DNA of 5,451 bases from Nostoc cf. edaphicum LEGE 07299. Its GTDB lineage: Bacteria; Cyanobacteriota; Cyanobacteriia; Cyanobacteriales; Nostocaceae. The position numbers and the translations under genes were made by a program. The notes under the pieces are model-generated. The model searched no databases. It saw nothing but the letters and a program-made list of their open reading frames with translations, and was not told the DNA's origin. The DNA lies in assembly GCF_015207245.1 (NCBI RefSeq), contig NZ_JADEXF010000307.1, forward strand, positions 1-5,451, in the 5' to 3' direction. Positions 1 through 4,969 of the stretch are shown piece by piece (the first letter of the stretch is position 1; every line of letters begins with the position of its first letter).

Positions 1-27
1 TAGAGACGTAGCACTGATACGTCTCTA
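1..27. repeat. Short dispersed-type palindrome (TAGAGACGTA / TACGTCTCTA)
   Basis: Two perfect 10-base inverted arms (1-10 and 18-27) flank a 7-base centre. The base after the right arm is C, so the arms may extend if base 0 is G, which the window cannot show. Palindromes of this TAGAGACGT...ACGTCTCTA type are familiar as interspersed intergenic repeats in Nostoc-like cyanobacteria (recalled knowledge, not searched). It lies 113 bases past the stop of the minus-strand beta-helix gene. It could fold in that transcript, but no T-run follows it within the window in either direction, so I do not call it a terminator. Confidence 0.6.
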
Positions 28-140
28 CATTCTTTTTCACCAGATGTTGCGCCCCTATGGGTGTGGTCTATCTAATTGAAAGCTGCCTTAAAAATCTATT
101 CATGTTTGGATGGCACTTCCACTCAGTTGACCCGACCTAG

Positions 141-3026
141 CTATGCTTGAATGATGAAGTCAGAGGCAGCAATATAGGGCGCACCAGTAAGTTGTGCAAA
201 TTGACCACCACTGCCGAAACCAGCAGCACTACCATTTTGATTGTAAAATAACTGCCCAGTCATACGGTCGTAGACAATTACAGCATTGCTAAGTGCCCCT
301 AAACTGCTGATTTGAAAATCACTGGCGTTACTAAAACCCGTTCCCACAACAGAAGTAATAGCAGTAAAGGTAGTCTTATCAAGGATAATCTTATCACCTT
401 GAGAGCGATTGAAGTCAGCGATAGTATCAATACCCACAACCGCGCTATTAAAGATGGAATTGGTGTCGTAGAGGAAAGAGTCAGCACCTGCACCACCCAC
501 AAGAGTATCATTGCCTTGTCCACCAATGAGAAGATCGTTGCCAGTACCACCCCGCAGTAGGTCGTCACCACCACTGCCATTGATGGTATCATTACCCCCT
601 TGACCATTAATCACATCATTAGAAGTGTAAAAACCGCTGATGTTATTGTTCAAGTCATTGAGGAAAGTGACAGTGTTTGCTGTAGAAATATACGTTTGAG
701 TGGAGTTGGCATTAATCACATCAAAGCTTTTGGTAACACTAGCTTCTCCGTTAAATATGATATTGCCGATGGCAGGTCTTGTTGTCGATGCAGCTAAGTT
801 GTCTAGGTTTTCTAACTTAAAGTTTTGCAGAGTGACTTTGGTATTAGCCACATTTCCAAAGGTGACTTCTAAATTGCTGCCATTTTGAGTTAATTGCAGA
901 TTTCTCGCAGTCAATTCAGTCCCAATAAATTGCAAGGTGTCTATCTTGGCAACCACCGCAGCCGGAGGGTTTGAGCCAATACCTACACCGCCAAAGTTGG
1001 TAATGCTGTAATTGCCATCGCCTCGTTGGATAACAAAGGTGTCATTGGAGTTAGTGCCATTGAGAACTTGAATTTCTGGGACAGGAGCAGGCCTGACTGT
1101 GCCACTAATGGCAAAGTTAAAGGGGCTTTCATTAGTATCGTTGTTGTTTAAACTGAAGCTGCCACTATAGAAGCCGGACGTAGTGGGGTTGAGTGCCACC
1201 GATATGGTAGTAGAAGCATTACCAGCCACGCTCGTTGGAAGAGTTCCGACCAAACTAAATCCGTCTGGAAGTTTAAGATTACTCAGCTTGAGTACGCCTG
1301 CATCGGTGTTCTTGATGGTAAAGGTTTTGGTTAAGGTGTCACCAACAGTCGTTTCACCAAAGTTAATGGCGGTGGTGTTGCCATCTGTAATGTCAACAGT
1401 ACCATTGAGAACTTGAATTTCCGGAGTATAAGCTGTGCCATTAATGGCAAAGTCAAAGGTGCTTTCATTAATATCGTTGTTGTTGAAACTGAGGCTGCCA
1501 CTATAGGTGCCGGGTGTAGTGGGGTTGAGTGCCACCACTATATTGGTGGAAGCATTGACAGCCAGACTCGTTGGAAGAGTTCCGACCAAACTAAATCCGT
1601 CGGGAAGTTTAAGATTACTCAGGTTGAGTACAGCTATACCGGTGTTCTTGATGGTAAAGGTTTTGGTCAAGGCTTCACCAACAAGGGTCTCACCAAAGTT
1701 AATAGCGGTGTTGCCATCAATAATATTAACTGTGCCATTCAGAACTTGAATTTCTGGGGTTTTGCTAGAACTGCGGGGAGCCTCATATGCACCAATATCA
1801 ATCACTGTACTGCCATTCCCATCACCATCTTGAGGAGTCTTCTTAGTGAGGCTATTGAAGGCATTGGAACCACCATCGATCGCAACACTTTCAGGTTTAA
1901 GTGCAAAATTCCTTTTGTCTGCATCAACAAATAGAGGATCTTGACCCAAAAGATTCTGTAACCCTGTAGCGTTTAAATTATCTGAAGCTTGAAATAGGTT
2001 CGAGTTATAAACAAGATTGCGATCGAAGGTGACATTTGTGGCATACTTAATTCTATTAGCATCTTGGTTGTCGCTTGCATACAAAATGTTATTGTAGACA
2101 CGTACATTTTCCGAGTAAGTAACACCAATCTCTCCAGAATCTTTAATAACTCGGGCATTCTTGTAAGCCGTGTTATTGATAACATCAACATTGGTAGCTT
2201 CGAAAACATTAATGCCTGCACCTCCATTGTTGTAAGTGATGTTATTTGCAATTAATGCCTTACCTGTATAGGCCACATTATCTTTGCTGACGTTGGTAGT
2301 ATCAAGCATAATTCCATGTCCCTCAGTGATTTTGTCAGTGCCTCCTTCTTTCCACGGAACTAAACTTTGGTTATCGTAGACAATGTTGTCTCGAAAAATC
2401 ATTCTGTAGTCAGTGGTATTGTTATCAAAATTAAAACTTCGGAGAGAGGTTATTCCCTGATTGCCGTAAGGCGAATACCAAGCGTTTCCAGACACAATGT
2501 TTTTCTCAACAGTTATATAGTCTGAATTACTGACTGCTATGCCTCCACCTGGAAAGTTACGGATTGTGTTACCAGTGATGACAATATGATGGGGATTAGT
2601 ACCACCTACACCATTAGCGTTTTTCCATGCATTAACAGCAATACCATTACTATTAGTCAAGGGGTTATTAAGGTTATCCTTCTCTTGTAAGGCATATTCG
2701 AGAGTGATGTTTTCCCGATTGCCTTTTATATCAAGTCCTTCAATCCGCACGTAAGATGAACTCAATATATTAATGCCACTTCCCGTCGTTGTTATCGTAG
2801 GTTTAGCCCCTGGATAAGCTTTTATTGTTGTCCAGTTATCTGGTGAGCCATTCAAGTTAAAAACCGTAACCCCTTTCATTTGATAATTTCCATTCATCAC
2901 GAAGAGCGTGTCGCCTGCTTTCATCTCATACACAGCTCTACCAAAGCTGAGAAATGCAGATTCTTCGTTTAAGCCATTATTTTTATCACTGCCTGTTGCA
3001 GAAACGTAGTATATTTTGCCAGCCAT
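141..3026 (-). CDS. Secreted right-handed beta-helix / ASH-domain / RTX calcium-binding protein
   Basis: This 961-residue protein is modular. Residues 1-75 (YYVSATGSD, then AGDTLFVMNGNY) are the N-terminal cap typical of PL9-like and DUF1565-like beta-helix proteins. Residues 76-345 are Asn-rich coils (VITGNTI, VEKNIVSGN, ANNITYNNGG, VDVINNTAYKN) of a right-handed parallel beta-helix. Residues 363-415 (DPLFVDAD to DIGAYE) match the end motif of choice-of-anchor Q proteins. Residues 424-534 and 535-645 are tandem ASH/HYDIN-like beta-sandwiches, each starting PEIQVLNG. Residues 650-745 form a linker domain (NDTFVIQRGDG, LTARNLQLTQNG). RTX nonapeptides occupy 808-852. Residues 863-961 (GIDTIADF, GQLFYNQNG, ASDFIIQA) are a cyanobacterial type I secretion module. 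No Sec signal or membrane helix is visible, so ABC-type (type I) export is inferred. The fold suggests polysaccharide binding or cleavage, but I see no clear PL9 active-site motif, so enzyme activity is unproven. The start is supported by GGAG seven bases upstream and by the domain beginning at residue 5. Confidence 0.93.
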   Translation of the reverse strand: MAGKIYYVSATGSDKNNGLNEESAFLSFGRAVYEMKAGDTLFVMNGNYQMKGVTVFNLNGSPDNWTTIKAYPGAKPTITTTGSGINILSSSYVRIEGLDIKGNRENITLEYALQEKDNLNNPLTNSNGIAVNAWKNANGVGGTNPHHIVITGNTIRNFPGGGIAVSNSDYITVEKNIVSGNAWYSPYGNQGITSLRSFNFDNNTTDYRMIFRDNIVYDNQSLVPWKEGGTDKITEGHGIMLDTTNVSKDNVAYTGKALIANNITYNNGGAGINVFEATNVDVINNTAYKNARVIKDSGEIGVTYSENVRVYNNILYASDNQDANRIKYATNVTFDRNLVYNSNLFQASDNLNATGLQNLLGQDPLFVDADKRNFALKPESVAIDGGSNAFNSLTKKTPQDGDGNGSTVIDIGAYEAPRSSSKTPEIQVLNGTVNIIDGNTAINFGETLVGEALTKTFTIKNTGIAVLNLSNLKLPDGFSLVGTLPTSLAVNASTNIVVALNPTTPGTYSGSLSFNNNDINESTFDFAINGTAYTPEIQVLNGTVDITDGNTTAINFGETTVGDTLTKTFTIKNTDAGVLKLSNLKLPDGFSLVGTLPTSVAGNASTTISVALNPTTSGFYSGSFSLNNNDTNESPFNFAISGTVRPAPVPEIQVLNGTNSNDTFVIQRGDGNYSITNFGGVGIGSNPPAAVVAKIDTLQFIGTELTARNLQLTQNGSNLEVTFGNVANTKVTLQNFKLENLDNLAASTTRPAIGNIIFNGEASVTKSFDVINANSTQTYISTANTVTFLNDLNNNISGFYTSNDVINGQGGNDTINGSGGDDLLRGGTGNDLLIGGQGNDTLVGGAGADSFLYDTNSIFNSAVVGIDTIADFNRSQGDKIILDKTTFTAITSVVGTGFSNASDFQISSLGALSNAVIVYDRMTGQLFYNQNGSAAGFGSGGQFAQLTGAPYIAASDFIIQA
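471..620 (-). repeat. RTX nonapeptide array (five calcium-binding GGxGxDxux units)
   Basis: Residues 808-852 of the beta-helix protein contain five consecutive nonapeptides: GQGGNDTIN, GSGGDDLLR, GGTGNDLLI, GGQGNDTLV and GGAGADSFL, preceded by a partial unit (NDVIN). This is the hemolysin-type calcium-binding parallel beta-roll. In the family, such arrays bind calcium outside the cell and help the protein fold after type I secretion. Five units is a short array. The aspartates at the calcium-binding position are intact in all five units. Confidence 0.93.
1092..1757 (-). repeat. Tandem intragenic duplication encoding two ASH/HYDIN-like domains
   Basis: Two units of about 333-345 bases sit head to tail (1425-1757, then 1092-1424 in reading order). 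Each encodes PEIQVLNG, INFGET, VG, LTKTFTIKNT, LSNLKLPDGFSLVGTLPTS, ALNPTT, YSGS, NNND, NES, FAI and GT. DNA identity is very high in the middle: 1231-1265 and 1567-1601 are identical over 35 bases, and over 1231-1295 versus 1567-1631 I count two mismatches in 65. A third copy begins at 1079-1056 (PEIQVLNG) but passes straight into a different domain. ASH-type domains are common as spacer or binding modules in bacterial surface proteins. Confidence 0.9.
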
Positions 3027-3033
3027 CTGTTTA

Positions 3034-3037
3034 CTCC
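3034..3037 (-). promoter_or_regulatory. Shine-Dalgarno GGAG of the beta-helix gene
   Basis: On the minus strand GGAG lies seven bases before the ATG at 3024-3026 (GGAGTAAACAG-ATG). This is good spacing and fixes the start codon. It is the clearest ribosome binding site in the window; the two plus-strand genes have none this strong. Confidence 0.75.
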
Positions 3038-3068
3038 GAATATGTGTAAGGGAAATTGGTAGTACAAT

Positions 3069-3094
3069 CTCAGCAACTTTCTTCAGTTGCTAAG
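3069..3094. other. Hairpin in the leader of the beta-helix gene
   Basis: CTCAGCAACT (3069-3078) and AGTTGCTAAG (3085-3094) form a 10-base-pair stem around a 6-base loop, with one G-T wobble when read on the minus strand. It sits 42 bases upstream of the beta-helix start codon and just past the end of the decayed gene. In the minus direction no T-run follows it, so it is not a canonical terminator. It may be a leader structure or the relic terminator of the decayed gene. Confidence 0.5.
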
Positions 3095-3110
3095 TAGTTA
3101 TTTGAATCAG

Positions 3111-3451
3111 TCATCTATCTGCACTGTTAAGGACAGTCACAGTTATCCGATCGCGACTTAAAATCACGTCGATTGTAGAAACGCTGTTGTAAACATGGAA
3201 ACTTTTCTCCTGTCAACCGTTGATGGTTAAATCAGGAATATCGATACCGTCAATCGTCAGAGTTTTGTTGAGATTAATTGGACGATAAGCGCGTAGATAC
3301 TTCTACTCCAGACTTTATCTTTAGCAGCTGCGTAGACGTAGTTCATCGTAGACATTGCTGCTCTTTGTAAACCAGCTTTAGCATCTATTTTTTCAATAAA
3401 ATGATCGTATTTGGCATAGTAATTCCTCTGAACTTTATCCGTTGTTTTAGG
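3111..3451 (-). pseudogene. Decayed coding sequence, family not recognised
   Basis: Read on the minus strand, one frame is open from 3451 to 3260 and contains protein-like sequence (YYAKYDHFIEKIDAKAGLQ, then MNYVYAAAKDKVW). Near 3302 this quality passes to another frame (KYLRAYRPINLNKTLTIDG, then IDIPDLTING). That frame meets a TGA at 3213-3215, continues without shifting (QEKSFHVYNS, VSTIDVILSRDRITVTVLN, SADR) and ends at a natural-looking TGA at 3111-3113. The pattern fits one lost base near 3302 plus one nonsense change in a former gene whose end lies 84 bases before the beta-helix start. A further in-frame TGA at 3452-3454 limits the 5' side; weaker coding-like sequence continues to about 3560. 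I do not recognise the family. It could instead be chance open frames, but the composition argues against that. Confidence 0.45.
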
Positions 3452-3506
3452 TCAGGAGGTTGCCAAATCTGCATGGTAAAATTCACCCTTAGCTGATAAC
3501 TGGGGA

Positions 3507-3572
3507 CTTAAAGTTAAAGCGATCGAAGTTAAATTGGTTGAAACTTTAGTTAGGTTGACCCTTTAACTTAAG
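3507..3572. repeat. Imperfect inverted repeat in the intergenic region
   Basis: CTTAAAGTTAAAG (3507-3519) and CTTTAACTTAAG (3561-3572) are inverted copies that pair over 12 bases with one bulged A, around a 41-base spacer. The arms are AT-rich and the loop is long, so a stable hairpin is doubtful. No target-site duplications or transposase were seen that would make it an element end. Confidence 0.3.
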
Positions 3573-3689
3573 GGGACTAATGTAACAACTTAGTTGAACC
3601 TGTTTTAAGCGGTGTAACTGAGCGTTGTGAACTTAATTAAAACTAACCTTTACAAATAGAACTTGATATCAGTAAAACCCCGTAATCTA

Positions 3690-3703
3690 GTAATTTTTTT
3701 TAC
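3690..3703. promoter_or_regulatory. Possible NtcA-type box (GTA-N8-TAC)
   Basis: GTA at 3690-3692 and TAC at 3701-3703 are separated by exactly eight bases, the consensus spacing for the cyanobacterial nitrogen regulator NtcA. The eight central bases are A followed by seven Ts. A -10-like TATGTC starts 23 bases after TAC (3727-3732), but its last base does not fit TAN3T. About one such match is expected by chance in a window of this length, and the site is 234 bases before thiD, so the assignment is weak. Confidence 0.15.
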
Positions 3704-3842
3704 AACAAAACTCAAAAAAATATGGATATGTCTGGTAGAGTTCTATGAATTTCCAGAGTGATATGAGAATAAAAAGCGCTTTGTGCAAGGATTTGATAAA
3801 GTTTCTCTAAATAATTCAGAACTCTCAAGTCAGGTTGTGGTT

Positions 3843-3850
3843 GCGATCGC
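3843..3850. repeat. HIP1 octamer GCGATCGC
   Basis: This is an exact copy of the highly iterated palindrome of cyanobacterial genomes, lying 87 bases before the thiD start. It mainly serves as a taxonomic pointer; no local function can be claimed. Confidence 0.85.
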
Positions 3851-3936
3851 GCAGGAAGCAAAGAGGATTTTAGCCTAGTTCATCAATCTTTGAGATAGTT
3901 TGGTTTGATGACACCAACTTACTTAATCTTCATAAT

Positions 3937-4770
3937 ATGAACACTGAAATAAACTCCAGAATACCTGTTGCTTTAACCATTGCTGGTTCAGATAGCGGTG
4001 GCGGTGCAGGAATTCAAGCTGATTTACGTACCTTTGCTTTTCACTGTGTCCACGGTACTAGTGCTATAACCTGCGTCACGGCACAAAACACTCTAGGAGT
4101 GAAGAGAGTCGATGCTATGCCAACAGAGGCTGTTGTGGCGCAAATTCAAGCAGTAGTTGAAGATATTGGCGTACAAGCTGCCAAAACCGGAATGTTGCTC
4201 AATCAGGAAATAATCTTTGCTGTTGCCCAGCAAGTGGAAGCTTTACAAATCAATAATCTAGTAGTTGATCCAGTAATGGTGTCACGCACAGGAGCACAAT
4301 TGATTGATGATGATGCTGTAAAGACTTTATGCCATGCCTTGATTCCCAAAGCAGTTATGATCACGCCCAATCGCTATGAAGCCCAGATTTTGAGCGGTTT
4401 ACAAATTAATTCTTTAGAAGATATGCAAGCTGCTGCTGAAATTATTTACAAGACTTTAAAGACAAAGGTTGTTTTAGTCAAAGGTGGAGGTATGCAGGGA
4501 GATTTGCGTGGCGTTGATATCTGGTTTGATGGGGACAAGTTGGAAGTTTTGACTTGCCAGCAAGTAGAAACAAAAAATACCCACGGTACTGGTTGTACGC
4601 TATCGGCTGCGATCGCTGCTAATCTAGCTAAAGGAAAAGATTTGTGGCAGGCAGTACAACAGGCAAAGGAATATGTAACTACCGCACTCACTTACGCCCT
4701 AGATATTGGCGAAGGACAAGGCCCTGTGGGACACTTCTTCCCGTTGTGGGGACTAGGGACTAGAGATTAG
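3937..4770 (+). CDS. thiD: Hydroxymethylpyrimidine/phosphomethylpyrimidine kinase ThiD
   Basis: ThiD phosphorylates 4-amino-5-hydroxymethyl-2-methylpyrimidine (HMP) and then HMP-phosphate, giving the HMP-PP that ThiE joins to the thiazole in cytoplasmic thiamine biosynthesis. The ribokinase-like fold is clear. GSDSGGGAGIQAD (17-29) is the substrate-binding N-terminus. KTGML (83-87), VVDPVMVSRTG (109-119), TPNRYEA (143-149) and VKGG (181-184) follow. NTHGTGCTLSAAIAANLAKG (214-233) is the ATP and anion-hole motif, with the conserved cysteine at 220. The length of 277 is close to the usual 260-270; there is no fused ThiE domain. The start is chosen because the family motif begins about 10 residues in, although no good Shine-Dalgarno precedes it. 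The family ends near GPVGHFF; the last residues (LWGLGTRD) and the stop are encoded by the STRR array. Pyridoxine kinase activity is a known side reaction of relatives, but the motifs favour ThiD. Confidence 0.97.
   Translation: MNTEINSRIPVALTIAGSDSGGGAGIQADLRTFAFHCVHGTSAITCVTAQNTLGVKRVDAMPTEAVVAQIQAVVEDIGVQAAKTGMLLNQEIIFAVAQQVEALQINNLVVDPVMVSRTGAQLIDDDAVKTLCHALIPKAVMITPNRYEAQILSGLQINSLEDMQAAAEIIYKTLKTKVVLVKGGGMQGDLRGVDIWFDGDKLEVLTCQQVETKNTHGTGCTLSAAIAANLAKGKDLWQAVQQAKEYVTTALTYALDIGEGQGPVGHFFPLWGLGTRD
4609..4616. repeat. HIP1 octamer GCGATCGC inside thiD
   Basis: A second exact HIP1 copy lies in the coding sequence for SAAIAAN, just after the catalytic-loop cysteine of ThiD. It is in frame with conserved alanine and isoleucine codons, as HIP1 sites in cyanobacterial genes often are. 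Confidence 0.85.
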
Positions 4771-4810
4771 GGATTAAGGATTGGAGACTGAGCATTGGGG
4801 ATGGGGACTA
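4749..4810. repeat. STRR-type heptanucleotide tandem array
   Basis: Consecutive degenerate heptamers run GGGACTA, GGGACTA, GAGATTA, GGGATTA, AGGATTG, GAGACTG, AGCATTG, then GGGATG (one base short) and GGGACTA. This matches the short tandemly repeated repetitive sequences of heterocystous cyanobacteria. The first three units overlap the end of thiD and supply its stop codon (TAG within GATTAG). Homopolymer and unit-length variation in such arrays suggests slippage. Confidence 0.8.
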
Positions 4811-4844
4811 GAGAAAAGTTTTCTCAGTACCTCATCCCCAATGC
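4792..4844. other. Long imperfect hairpin downstream of thiD, built from opposed STRR copies
   Basis: GCATTGGGGATG (4792-4803) and CATCCCCAATGC (4833-4844) are perfect 12-base inverted arms. Inside them, GGG/CCT, ACT/AGT and GAGAAAA/TTTTCTC also pair around a single central G, with an unpaired A on each side, so nearly the whole 53 bases can fold. It starts 22 bases after the thiD stop. The plus strand continues CCAAATAAAAAATC, without the T-run of an intrinsic terminator, so termination is possible but not shown. It could instead protect the thiD mRNA 3' end, or be only a by-product of inverted repeat copies. Confidence 0.75.
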
Positions 4845-4895
4845 CCAAATAAAAAATCTTTGCCCTTTCGGTATTTTTCTATTATTCTTGGGCAT
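4841..4895. repeat. Second inverted repeat sharing an arm with the long hairpin
   Basis: ATGCCCAA (4841-4848) and TTGGGCAT (4888-4895) are perfect 8-base inverted arms with a 39-base spacer. The left arm overlaps four bases of the long hairpin's right arm, so both structures cannot form fully at once. It lies between thiD and the next gene, 75 bases before that gene's start. Confidence 0.45.
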
Positions 4896-4969
4896 AGTTT
4901 CAGGGGTGACTATCTCTGTTAGCATCTCTGTACGATCTAATTACTTTGATTTTTAATACCAAGCCCCCG

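Larger units (their letters stand above)
3452..3936. other. Intergenic stretch upstream of thiD, AT-rich, no intact gene
   Basis: This stretch of nearly 500 bases has no open frame with protein-like content, apart from a possible 5' remnant of the decayed minus-strand gene at its left end. It contains an imperfect inverted repeat (3507-3572), a T/A-rich patch (3691-3720) with an NtcA-like spacing match, and one HIP1 octamer (3843-3850). I see no riboswitch or RNA gene. The thiD promoter must be here or nearby, but no pair of -35 and -10 boxes stands out. TTGATA at 3663 has TAATCT only 14 bases later, which is too close. Confidence 0.6.

Noticed and set aside
28..140. Intrinsic terminator for the beta-helix gene
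   Set aside because: Only weak stems such as CCC-TAT-GGG are found after the stop codon and none is followed by a T-run on the minus strand.
1413..1934. A 173-codon plus-strand open frame opposite the beta-helix gene
   Set aside because: It lies entirely antisense to the ASH and beta-helix coding sequence, has no ribosome binding site or domain signature, and mirrors the repeated domains. The minus-strand frame is clearly the real gene. The other small frames across 299-2255 and the minus-strand frame at 4446-4691 are rejected for the same reason.
3038..3067. Candidate promoter for the beta-helix gene (minus-strand TTGTAC, 17 bases, CATATT)
   Set aside because: The boxes match consensus at only three and four positions, and the implied transcription start would fall on the Shine-Dalgarno sequence, leaving almost no leader.
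3590..3630. Possible TPP riboswitch fragment (TTGAACCTG at 3593-3601) upstream of thiD
   Set aside because: The bases resemble part of a thi box, but the CTGAGA element in the right order, the TAATGCCAGCG-like segment and the closing stem are absent, and it is over 300 bases from thiD.
4749..4895. CRISPR array or insertion-sequence end
   Set aside because: The units are adjacent heptamers with no unique spacers, and there is no transposase or target duplication; STRR repeats explain the pattern.
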